Below are positions 36,561-44,443 of a DNA stretch of 64,000 nt, one piece after another. Positions within the stretch are counted from its first letter, which is position 1. The number at the start of each line of letters is the position of its first letter. This DNA is from Hahellaceae bacterium (GTDB taxonomy: Bacteria; Pseudomonadota; Gammaproteobacteria; Pseudomonadales; Oleiphilaceae). The stretch covers positions 1 through 64,000 of the forward strand of contig JADJWY010000023.1 of NCBI GenBank assembly GCA_016716085.1, in the 5' to 3' direction. The notes under the pieces are model-generated. The model ran no database searches, was not told where the DNA came from, and was given only the letters and a program-made list of their open reading frames with translations. Both the position numbers and the translations under genes were made by a program.

Positions 36561-36600
36561 TTTACCTGATCTTCACTCGAAAGGGTGAAGATCAGGTAAA
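36561..36600. repeat. 16-base perfect inverted repeat
   Basis: TTTACCTGATCTTCAC (36561-36576) pairs perfectly with 36585-36600 around an 8-base loop. It is between the lipase foldase and the solute-binding proteins. In the leftward direction it lies beyond the solute-binding operon, so it may end that transcript, but the following bases lack a T run; an operator or attenuator is possible. Confidence 0.65.
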
Positions 36601-36635
36601 GTGTGCGCGGGTTAACACTGTTTAGCGTAAGGGCG

Positions 36636-37403
36636 CTATCGTATGTCGAGCCATTTGACGCCAGGACCGAGGTAGTTTCCATAGAGTTTACGGACGGTGC
36701 CATCCTGATACATGGATTTAAGGGTCTCACGCATACGGTCGAGCGTTTCTGGCGGGGTGGCCGGATGGCAGGCCATTTCCCGCAAGGTCGTCAGGAACGC
36801 TTTTTCCATCACAACCGGCGCCTGGGTTTCACGAATCAGGAGTGAGGCAGAAACCGTATCGCTGGCCCAGAGATCAATCCGGCCCAGGGCCAGTTTTTTC
36901 AGGTTCAGGTCATTGGAGGGGGCTTGATCCACCGTCATGCCCATACCTTCCAGATATTCCTCCGTGCCACTGCCTAAGAACGTTCCGACGCGGTATTCGC
37001 TGCTATCACTCAGGGCCTGAACCCGTATAGGGCTGTTGCTGTTTCGATAGAAGGCGTGGCGGGTTATCAAAAAAGGCCCGATCCAGGCGAGCTGGGCTTC
37101 CCGTTCCTGGCTTCGTGCCGTTGCGATTACGCAGTTTCCGGGGCTTGAGGTGGCGAAGGTATTGGCGCGCTTGGGCGGAACAAAAATCAGGTTGTAAGGA
37201 ATCTGCGCACGGGTGAAGAGTTCGCGTGCAATGTCGATGGCAATGCCTCGTTGGTGAATACCGTCAGTATCCATGAATGGAGGATCGACATAGGCCAGTG
37301 CAGTAATCGCACCCGGACGGTCGGGTTCGTTCGCGAGGGCCGGTTCGACAGTGGCCAGCAGCGCCGGGAGAATGGCCAGTGTCACAGCGATTTTTAGTCC
37401 CAT
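36636..37403 (-). CDS. Extracellular solute-binding protein, family 3-like
   Basis: A 255-residue periplasmic protein of the amino-acid-binding type 2 fold. The signal peptide LAILPALLATVEPALA is followed by the mature NEPDRPG. The family features include FMDTDGIHQRGIAIDIARELF near the N-terminus, the GNCVIATARSQERE loop and the VGTFLGSGTEEYL hinge. It overlaps the upstream larger binding protein by 10 bases, showing one transcription unit, but no ABC permease or ATPase gene accompanies it. Stand-alone members can feed a distant transporter or act as sensor partners. The ligand is unknown. Confidence 0.82.
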   Translation of the reverse strand: MGLKIAVTLAILPALLATVEPALANEPDRPGAITALAYVDPPFMDTDGIHQRGIAIDIARELFTRAQIPYNLIFVPPKRANTFATSSPGNCVIATARSQEREAQLAWIGPFLITRHAFYRNSNSPIRVQALSDSSEYRVGTFLGSGTEEYLEGMGMTVDQAPSNDLNLKKLALGRIDLWASDTVSASLLIRETQAPVVMEKAFLTTLREMACHPATPPETLDRMRETLKSMYQDGTVRKLYGNYLGPGVKWLDIR

Positions 37404-39130
37404 GCGCGGATCGCCTCTTGGTAAGGGAGTGTTTTGCCGGGGGGGCGTTCATCCCGCGGGGGTTTCGGGCTGCCAGGGCGATTCAGCCAGACTTCTTTGG
37501 GCTCCGGCGTGTTAAGCCGCGGTGCACAGGCCGATTTGCTGGTTTTTTGCAGCGATAACAAGGCATTGTCCATGGCGGTCGCGAGATTACCCATGACCTG
37601 ATCCACCGGCTGCCGACCCTCAACCGCTTTTGAAATGTGCTGCCACCAGAGGGGGGCCATATTAGGGTAGTCGGGAACATTGGTGCCGGTTGGCGTCCAG
37701 ATATTGCGAGCGCGGGAGCGGTAAAATTCCACCAGTCCACCGAGGTAAGGCGCGCGCTGGGTCATCACCGCAGAGTTAATGTCACTTTTACGAATAGGCG
37801 TGAGCCCCTTGAGTGTTTTCTGCAAAGAAACGGTGCGGGACACGGTAAACTGGGCGTAGAGCCAGGCGGCTTTGCGACGTTCGGGCGGCACGGAGCGCGG
37901 GATCGTCCAGGAGCCGGCGTCCTGATAGCCGGATTTCATGCCTTTATCCCAATAGGCGCCGACCGGAGAGGGCGCGATCCGCCATTTGGGGGTGCCATCC
38001 TCATTCATGACCGGTGATCCCGGCTGGCTGGCCTGGGAGACAAACGCGGTGTACCAGAAGATTTGCTGGGCGATTTGTCCTTCGCCGACCCAATTGCCCG
38101 CTTCGGTAAAGTTGAGGCGCCGGGCCTCGGGGGGGGCGAAGTTGAACCAGTCAACGAATTTACGGATGGCGTAGTTAGCCGCAGGCCCATCCAGGGCGCC
38201 TCCGCGCTGAACCGAGGCGCCGGTAGGATGACAACCGTCAACCCGTATCCCCCAGTCATCAACCGGAAGGCCATTGGGAAGGCCAATATCCCCCATGCCT
38301 GCCATGGACAGCCAGCTGTCAGAGATGCGCCAGCCCAGGGAGGGTTCGGTGCGACCATAGTCCATATGTCCCCACACGGTTTGTCCGTCTATTTGTTTGA
38401 CGTCTTCGGTGAAGAAACGGGCGATGTCTTCGTAGGCGGTCCAATTGACCGGAACGTCGAGTTCATAGCCATACTTTTGTTTAAAGCGAGCTCTGAAATC
38501 GGGGCGTGCAAACCAGTCCTGGCGATACCAGTAAAGATTCGCAAATTGTAGGTCGGGTAATTGATAGAGCTTACCGTCGGGAGCGGTTGTAAATTCGAGG
38601 CCGATGAAATCGTCAAGGTCGAGGGTGGGTAGCGTTACGGCAGCGCCTTCAGCCTTCATAAAGTCCGATAGGACGACAACCTCTCCATTTCGGTAATGGG
38701 TGCCAATCATATCGGAGTCATTTACGTAAGCGTCGTAAATAGGCTCTCCGGTCTGGTTCTGAGCCAGTAATTTACGTAGAAGTTCGTCTTCACCGGTAAT
38801 TTCATGAACGACCTCAATACCGGTGATGTCCTGAAAGGCTTTGGAAAGCACATTGGCTTCGTAATGGTGGGTGTCTATGCGCTCCGAGACCACATAGAGC
38901 ACCATGCCCCGGAATGGTTTCGCTGCGTCGCGAAACCATTCCATCTCCTGTCGTTGCTGTTCAGGCGTCAGCGTAGACTGTGTAAATTCTTTCTTCAGCC
39001 AGACCTCAATGGGGTCTGGATCGGCCGGAGTGGGCGCAGCAAAAACGGGCGCACAGGCCAGAACTGCACTGACACAAACCGCGCTCACCTGCCGGGATAA
39101 AACGTCTCGAGTACTTCGCTGTTGCGACAA
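37394..39130 (-). CDS. ABC-transporter-type extracellular solute-binding protein (large)
   Basis: About 578 residues, a sugar/polyol-type (family 1) periplasmic binding protein with a signal sequence (VSAVCVSAVLACAPVFA, then APTPADP). Family-like parts are GMVLYVVSERIDTHHYEANV, the acidic DELLRKLLAQNQTG, PDGKLYQLPDLQFANLYWYR and the ligand-cleft motifs WGHMDYGR and WSMAGMG-like segments. Start: TTG 39130 is preferred because GGAGG sits just upstream; GTG 39145 would place that sequence inside the gene. Proteins of this type bind glycerol-like or oligosaccharide ligands, yet no permease is adjacent. It is co-transcribed with a smaller binding protein downstream. Cargo is unknown; polyol or sugar is a guess from family. 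Confidence 0.78.
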   Translation of the reverse strand: MSQQRSTRDVLSRQVSAVCVSAVLACAPVFAAPTPADPDPIEVWLKKEFTQSTLTPEQQRQEMEWFRDAAKPFRGMVLYVVSERIDTHHYEANVLSKAFQDITGIEVVHEITGEDELLRKLLAQNQTGEPIYDAYVNDSDMIGTHYRNGEVVVLSDFMKAEGAAVTLPTLDLDDFIGLEFTTAPDGKLYQLPDLQFANLYWYRQDWFARPDFRARFKQKYGYELDVPVNWTAYEDIARFFTEDVKQIDGQTVWGHMDYGRTEPSLGWRISDSWLSMAGMGDIGLPNGLPVDDWGIRVDGCHPTGASVQRGGALDGPAANYAIRKFVDWFNFAPPEARRLNFTEAGNWVGEGQIAQQIFWYTAFVSQASQPGSPVMNEDGTPKWRIAPSPVGAYWDKGMKSGYQDAGSWTIPRSVPPERRKAAWLYAQFTVSRTVSLQKTLKGLTPIRKSDINSAVMTQRAPYLGGLVEFYRSRARNIWTPTGTNVPDYPNMAPLWWQHISKAVEGRQPVDQVMGNLATAMDNALLSLQKTSKSACAPRLNTPEPKEVWLNRPGSPKPPRDERPPGKTLPYQEAIRAWD

Positions 39131-39161
39131 ACACGCCTCCGACACTAAAAACTCTGGGGTG

Positions 39162-40814
39162 CTACCCTGCTTTTTTGAGTATAGACGGCGTATCCTCTGC
39201 CTGCCCGTTTAGTCTTCCTCCGCTATTTGTCAGCATCTGCGCAAGGGCTGTCGCATTTTTTGCCGCCAGTCCATAAATTGAAAGCTGTGGGTTGGCGCCA
39301 ATGCTTGTCGGAAAGACCGAACCGTCAATGACCGACAGGTTTTCCAGATGATGATGTCGCCCCTGACTGTTAACCAGTGCCTGTTGAGGGTCTTCACCCA
39401 TCGTGCAGCCGCCCATGACATGCGCACTGAACAGTTTGGTGCGGTGTCGCCGCATCGGTAATTCGTTGATACCTTTCCGTGCGGCCTGCCAGCTTTGATA
39501 GACGGGGGAGTCGAGATGCAGGAGTCGCACGTTTTTTGCACCCGCCGCAAACTGGACTTCTGCGCTTCGCAGCAGCGCCTCCCGAGCGCCTTCCCACAGA
39601 TAGTCCGTCAGGGGGTAATCCAGGGAGGGACGTTGATCCTTTTTGAGAACGACCTGACCGCCAGGACTGTCTTCATGAAAACCATCCCGCAGCAAGGCCA
39701 GCACCGCATTGATATGCGGCAGCTTTGCCATGGTTTCTTTCAGGTCGGTTCCGTGGAGGCTCAGAACGCCTGCGGCCAACGCAGGGTGCAGAGGCGGGAC
39801 TTCGAGTTTAAACCCCATTGGGCCACCTGCGCCGCGCTTCCAGACAAATTCGTCGCAGTAAATGGATTGCGGGGCGCCATAAAAGGGATTGATTTGCTCT
39901 GGCATTTCGGCAACGGACGCAACCACGGGGTGCAGGAACGTGCGCCGCCCGGTCAGGTTTTCCGGGTCGGGCGCATTCGAACGCAACAAAATGGCGGGCG
40001 AACCGATGGCGCCAGCGGACAGGACGACATGCCGGGCATGGACTTCGATACGGGTGTTGCGCAGGCGTTGGTTACGCGCGTCGACCCCCTGGCACACCAG
40101 CCCTTTTACCCGATCGTTTTCGATGAGCAGGTGTTCAACCGATGCGCGTGTCAGCAATTGAGCCCCCTGATTCAGGGCTGAAGGTACTGTGGTTACCAGC
40201 ATGGATTGTTTGGCATTGGTAGGGCAGCCAAAGCCACAATAACCCAGGTTCCAGCATCCATTGACATTACGGGGGATCAGGGCGACTTTCCAGCCCAGCT
40301 TTTCGCAACCGCGCTTGAGGACGGCATTGTTCTCATTCGCAGTGGTTTCCCAGGTGGAGACGTTCAGACGCTTTTCCCGGTTTTCAAACCAGGGTGCCAT
40401 GTCTTCTGTGGAGGCCCCCACCACCTTGTGCTGGCTGGCCCAGTGTGCCAGAGTTTCCTCGGGCGTGCGAAAGCTGGAGGTCCAGTTAACCGTGGTTGAA
40501 CCGCCCACCGCTTTACCCTGCATGATTGAAATCGCAGCGTCCAGTGTGGTCCGGCTCATGGCTTCCTGATAGAGGTGACCGTAAGACCAGAGCTCATCCA
40601 TCCTGAAGTCTTTCTGATGATACAGGCCGCCTTCTTCAATCATCAGCACTGATAACCCGGCTGCACTGAGGATTTCGGCCGTTGTTCCGCCTCCGGCACC
40701 GGTTCCAACGACGACAACATCGACCTCGAAGCGCTGAGGGACCGTTGGCAGAGTGGCATCATAGACTTTCCAGCCGCTGTCCAGCCCTGCCTGTATGATA
40801 TCGGGGTTGCTCAT
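39162..40814 (-). CDS. GMC family oxidoreductase
   Basis: A 550-residue flavin-dependent dehydrogenase of the glucose-methanol-choline family. FAD-binding VVVVGTGAGGGTTAEIL is at 33-49, then MIEEGGLY and the GSTTVNWTSSFRTP segment of the flavin site. The C-terminal domain has MGGCTMGEDP and NPQLSIYGLAAKNA, the family end. It has no signal peptide of its own. Its ATG overlaps the stop of a Tat-signal small protein (ATGA), the arrangement of two-subunit gluconate 2-dehydrogenase or sorbitol-type enzymes, in which the small subunit carries the exported FAD subunit through Tat. A membrane-bound alcohol or sugar dehydrogenase is therefore likely; no cytochrome c subunit lies here. Confidence 0.85.
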   Translation of the reverse strand: MSNPDIIQAGLDSGWKVYDATLPTVPQRFEVDVVVVGTGAGGGTTAEILSAAGLSVLMIEEGGLYHQKDFRMDELWSYGHLYQEAMSRTTLDAAISIMQGKAVGGSTTVNWTSSFRTPEETLAHWASQHKVVGASTEDMAPWFENREKRLNVSTWETTANENNAVLKRGCEKLGWKVALIPRNVNGCWNLGYCGFGCPTNAKQSMLVTTVPSALNQGAQLLTRASVEHLLIENDRVKGLVCQGVDARNQRLRNTRIEVHARHVVLSAGAIGSPAILLRSNAPDPENLTGRRTFLHPVVASVAEMPEQINPFYGAPQSIYCDEFVWKRGAGGPMGFKLEVPPLHPALAAGVLSLHGTDLKETMAKLPHINAVLALLRDGFHEDSPGGQVVLKKDQRPSLDYPLTDYLWEGAREALLRSAEVQFAAGAKNVRLLHLDSPVYQSWQAARKGINELPMRRHRTKLFSAHVMGGCTMGEDPQQALVNSQGRHHHLENLSVIDGSVFPTSIGANPQLSIYGLAAKNATALAQMLTNSGGRLNGQAEDTPSILKKAG

Positions 40815-41386
40815 GCTGCGGTCTCCTTCTGAAACTGGGGAAGTCCCTGCAGGGCATGGGCGGGCGGCCCCGGATAGCCGCTGTCGCCAAAATGACGGGC
40901 GTCGCCGTAATAAACGGAGGCGGTAATTTTAACCAGTGCACCATAGCCCGCGTTCAGCAGCCCCAGGGAACTGTTACGCCAGCCATTCAGGAAGTCTGAT
41001 AAATCCTCTTTATCCGCGTTGGGCCAGTCGCTCCAGAGACCGCCCACCAGCGCACGTGTGGGCGAGAGCGTCAGTAAACCCAGCAGTTCGCCGAATTGTG
41101 CCTCATTGATAGGACCAAAACTACCAATGCCCGCGTCAATCGCCTGGCTGATGCCCCGCGTTTCGACTGCATCCCGATCCAGGATGACAGGGGCCAGGGC
41201 TTCAAAAACGGTGGCTTGATCTGAGGGTAGTGTCGCTTGTCCTTCTGGTCTGATTGCGGTGGGTTGTGATGCGCACCCTTCCAGGAATGAGGTCGACGCG
41301 GTTAATGTTGCGCCTGCGGCGCTCCATTTCAGGAAGGCTCGTCGCGATAAGGTCGATAAGGATGACTGAGGCTGCGGGTTGGGCAT
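40811..41386 (-). CDS. Tat-exported small subunit (gluconate 2-dehydrogenase subunit 3-like)
   Basis: A 191-residue protein with a clear twin-arginine signal, SRRAFLKWSAAG (14-25), followed by a hydrophobic stretch and LEGCASQP, where the cysteine may be a lipobox. The body resembles the small subunit 3 of gluconate 2-dehydrogenase-type complexes and is translationally coupled to the GMC oxidoreductase. It probably pilots the folded FAD subunit to the periplasm. Family assignment rests on position, Tat motif and length rather than strong motifs, so the function is likely but unproved. Confidence 0.75.
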   Translation of the reverse strand: MPNPQPQSSLSTLSRRAFLKWSAAGATLTASTSFLEGCASQPTAIRPEGQATLPSDQATVFEALAPVILDRDAVETRGISQAIDAGIGSFGPINEAQFGELLGLLTLSPTRALVGGLWSDWPNADKEDLSDFLNGWRNSSLGLLNAGYGALVKITASVYYGDARHFGDSGYPGPPAHALQGLPQFQKETAA

Positions 41387-41541
41387 GATGAATTCCGGTC
41401 ATTTGTTTTTAAAGGACTATGAGGGCTCTATTGGCGCTTGTAAAGAGCTGCGCCGTTTCTGTATAGGCCGGGGTGGGCAAAGGTGGCCGGCGGGGGAAAT
41501 CCTGATACACTGGATACTGCGTAGTTGCAGGGCAGAATTGC

Positions 41542-43314
41542 ATGGATTTTCATCATTTTATCTTCTCACTCACGATTTATTTTATTACTGCGATCATTGC
41601 AGTGGCGGTCAGTAAGCGGCTCGGGCTTGGCGCCATTATCGGCTATCTGATCGCAGGGGTTCTGGTGGGGCCACAGGTGATCGGACTAGTGGATCATCCG
41701 GAAGCCGTGATGCAATTTTCGGAGCTTGGCATCGTACTGCTGCTATTCGTTATCGGCTTAGAACTGAGTCCGCGACGCTTGGTTAAAATGCGTCATGCCG
41801 TGTTTACCATCGGCGGGTTGCAGGTGGCTGGCTGCGGCGTGCTGATTGCGGCGCTTGCCGGCCTGTTTCTGGAAAGCTGGGCCGCCGCTGTAGTGATCGG
41901 CGGGGCGCTGGCCTTGTCGTCCACCGCATTTGCCCTGCAGATGCTGGCGGAAAAGAAAATGCTCGGTTTGCCGGTTGGACAAAATGCCTTTGGTATCCTG
42001 CTGTTTCAGGATCTGATCGTGATTCCGTACCTGGCGTTAATGCCCCTCCTGGCGCAAAGTGACCAGCCCAAGGCGGCGTCCGTTCCCCTTTGGATCATGA
42101 TTCTGGCCCCGGCGGTGGTGGTCACCATCGGGCATTATGCCCTCAATCCCTTGTTGACCTTTTTCGCCTCTCTGAAAGTGCAGGATGCCTTTGTGGCACT
42201 GATTCTGGCTCTGGTCATTGGCTTTGCGCTGATGTTCGAAAGCATGGGCTACAGTATGGGACTGGGTGCCTTTGTTGCCGGCATCCTGCTGGCGGAAAGC
42301 CATTTTCGTCATCAGGTTGAAGCCACGGTTGAGCCCTTTAAAGGCCTGCTGCTGGGGCTGTTTTTTGTCGCCGTGGGGATGAGTATTCCCATGGCAGTGG
42401 TGGTTAGGGAGGCAGGGACGGTGCTGAGCATCGTTGGTCTTTTGCTGCTGGCAAAAATCGGCGTGTTGCTGCTAATTGGTCGCTTTATCCAACTAAGTCG
42501 AAGGGATCAGTTGTATTTCGCGCTGTCGCTGGCCCAGGGAGGGGAGTTTGCTTTCGTACTATTTACCCAGGCTCGGCAGCTAAATATTTTGCCGGGGTCT
42601 GTGGTCGAATTACTGACTGCAGCTGTCGCGTTGTCGATGATCGCTTCCCAGTTGCTGTTCAGTGGTTGGTTCGCCTATGCGCATCGTATTCGAACAGCCG
42701 AGCCTTTTACTCCGCTGGAGTCGATTGAAGGCAGTGGCCGTGTCATCATCGCTGGGTTTGGGCGGTTCGGTCAGATTGTGGGGCGGATTCTCAGTGTGCA
42801 GCATATCCACTATACCGCGATCGACAAGGATCCGGCACACCTGAATTTCATGCGACGTTTCGGCAACAAGGTGTATTTCGGTAATGTCACTGACATGGAG
42901 GTCCTTAAAAAAGCCGGCATTGAGCACGCTGAGCTGCTGGTACTGGCCATTGACGACATTGAGGAGTCCCTGGAGGCGGTCAAAGCCATCCATGAACATT
43001 GCCCTGATCTACCCATTATCGCGCGGGCCCACAATCGGATGCACGCCTATCAGTTAACGGCACTGGGTGTTCGCTATGTCTATCGGGAGGTGTTTGACAC
43101 CAGTCTGAGAACCGCGCATAAGGTGCTCGAGAGGCTCGGTTTTCCGGACAGCACCGCATCTGATGTGGTGCGTAAGTTTCGGGACTATGACGAGGAGTCC
43201 ATCCAGGCGCATGCGGGTGACACGGGGGATCTGGATAAACTCATCACCCAGGCCCGTATGAGTCGTGAAGAGTTGCAGGAAATATTCGATCAGGATGCAC
43301 GTAATGAACACTAA
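41542..43314 (+). CDS. CPA2-type cation:proton antiporter with TrkA-N domain (KefB/KefC-like)
   Basis: The 590-residue membrane protein has about 12-13 hydrophobic helices of the Na+/H+ exchanger fold, then a cytosolic NAD(H)-binding RCK/TrkA-N domain beginning VIIAGFGRFGQIVGRIL near residue 396. The exchanger has LGLGAIIGYLIAGVLVGP at the start, GLELSPRRLVKMR, and LFQDLIVIPYLA with the ion-binding QD pair. It resembles the KefB/KefC potassium-efflux family; no KefF/KefG ancillary protein is next to it, so glutathione regulation is not assumed. It lies 31 bases upstream of an alcohol dehydrogenase, a combination also seen in electrophile defence, though the sequence does not prove this. Confidence 0.88.
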   Translation: MDFHHFIFSLTIYFITAIIAVAVSKRLGLGAIIGYLIAGVLVGPQVIGLVDHPEAVMQFSELGIVLLLFVIGLELSPRRLVKMRHAVFTIGGLQVAGCGVLIAALAGLFLESWAAAVVIGGALALSSTAFALQMLAEKKMLGLPVGQNAFGILLFQDLIVIPYLALMPLLAQSDQPKAASVPLWIMILAPAVVVTIGHYALNPLLTFFASLKVQDAFVALILALVIGFALMFESMGYSMGLGAFVAGILLAESHFRHQVEATVEPFKGLLLGLFFVAVGMSIPMAVVVREAGTVLSIVGLLLLAKIGVLLLIGRFIQLSRRDQLYFALSLAQGGEFAFVLFTQARQLNILPGSVVELLTAAVALSMIASQLLFSGWFAYAHRIRTAEPFTPLESIEGSGRVIIAGFGRFGQIVGRILSVQHIHYTAIDKDPAHLNFMRRFGNKVYFGNVTDMEVLKKAGIEHAELLVLAIDDIEESLEAVKAIHEHCPDLPIIARAHNRMHAYQLTALGVRYVYREVFDTSLRTAHKVLERLGFPDSTASDVVRKFRDYDEESIQAHAGDTGDLDKLITQARMSREELQEIFDQDARNEH

Positions 43315-43344
43315 AGAATCAGGGCAACGTTGAAGGAGAAAAGC

Positions 43345-44349
43345 ATGATTAAGGCCTATGCTGCGTCATCGACTGGCGGGGAATTACAACCCTTTGAATA
43401 TGACCCCGGCCCTTTGGGGGCTGATCAGGTTGAAATCGAAGTAGATTACTGCGGGATTTGCCACAGCGATTTAAGCATGCTCGACAACGAGTGGGGCATG
43501 ACTCGTTATCCCTTTGTGCCGGGGCATGAAGTGGTCGGACGGGTGGTTGCGGTCGGTGCCTCGGTCCGGCACCTGAAGTCCGGTCAGCGTGTCGGGCTTG
43601 GATGGCATTCGAGCTATTGCCAGGTATGTTCAGAATGTATGGATGGCGACCATAACCTCTGTGCGAAGGCGATGGGAACGATTGTTGGGCGGCATGGTGG
43701 GTTTGCCGACAAAGTCAGGGCGCAGGCGTCTGCCGTTGTACGTCTGCCTGAATCACTGCCACTCGAATCCGCAGGCCCTCTGTTTTGCGCAGGCATCACC
43801 GTTTTTAATCCGTTGGTTCAGTTTGACCTCTCGCCGACGGCCAAAGTCGGCGTCATCGGTATCGGTGGCCTGGGGCATCTGGCGATTCAGTTTCTGCGCG
43901 CCTGGGGATGCGAAGTCGTCGCCTTTACCTCGAGTGAAAGTAAGCAAACAGAAGCATTAGCTTTAGGTGCCCATCGCACGCTCAACTCCAAAGACCCGGC
44001 TGTGCTAAAGGCCGCTACCGGTTCGTTAGACTTCCTGATTTCAACCGTTAACGTAAAACTGGACTGGAACACCTACCTGGAGATTTTAAAGCCTCGAGGA
44101 CGTCTGCACTTCGTGGGGGCGACGCTGGAGCCGCTGGATCTGGGGGTGTTCAGTCTGCTCGGCGGTCAACGCTCGGTATCGGGATCACCGGTCGGCAGCC
44201 CGGCTACGATTGCACGTATGCTGGATTTCGCAGTGCGTCATGACATTCAACCGAAAGTTGAAGTGTATCCGATGTCCCGGTGTAATGAGGCATTAGCCCG
44301 TGTTCGCTCAGGTAAGGCACGTTATCGGGTCGTGTTGAAACGTGGTTGA
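43345..44349 (+). CDS. Zinc-dependent NAD(P) alcohol dehydrogenase
   Basis: The 334-residue medium-chain dehydrogenase/reductase starts at ATG 43345, where AAGGAG lies upstream (an in-frame TTG at 43330 would put the ribosome-binding site inside the gene). Catalytic zinc ligands are visible in CGICHSDLSMLDNEW and PFVPGHEVVG. The structural zinc site would lie in the CQVCSECMDGDHNLC cluster. The Rossmann motif is GVIGIGGLGHLAIQF. It belongs with the YahK/CAD-like aldehyde reductases. It probably reduces toxic aldehydes or oxidises alcohols in the cytoplasm; its neighbour is a KefB-like antiporter of possible electrophile-stress function. Confidence 0.88.
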   Translation: MIKAYAASSTGGELQPFEYDPGPLGADQVEIEVDYCGICHSDLSMLDNEWGMTRYPFVPGHEVVGRVVAVGASVRHLKSGQRVGLGWHSSYCQVCSECMDGDHNLCAKAMGTIVGRHGGFADKVRAQASAVVRLPESLPLESAGPLFCAGITVFNPLVQFDLSPTAKVGVIGIGGLGHLAIQFLRAWGCEVVAFTSSESKQTEALALGAHRTLNSKDPAVLKAATGSLDFLISTVNVKLDWNTYLEILKPRGRLHFVGATLEPLDLGVFSLLGGQRSVSGSPVGSPATIARMLDFAVRHDIQPKVEVYPMSRCNEALARVRSGKARYRVVLKRG

Positions 44350-44443
44350 TCAGGTCTCTGATCGCGTGCGATACCCCCGTTTAGCTGCTTTAATGAATGG
44401 CAGAGGGGTGATTCATGGTTGTGATCAGGTGTAGGGGCTTCCA

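Noticed and set aside
44348..44363. Short palindrome GATCAG-GTCT-CTGATC after the alcohol dehydrogenase
   Set aside because: Six-base arms with no T run; too short to support as terminator or operator.
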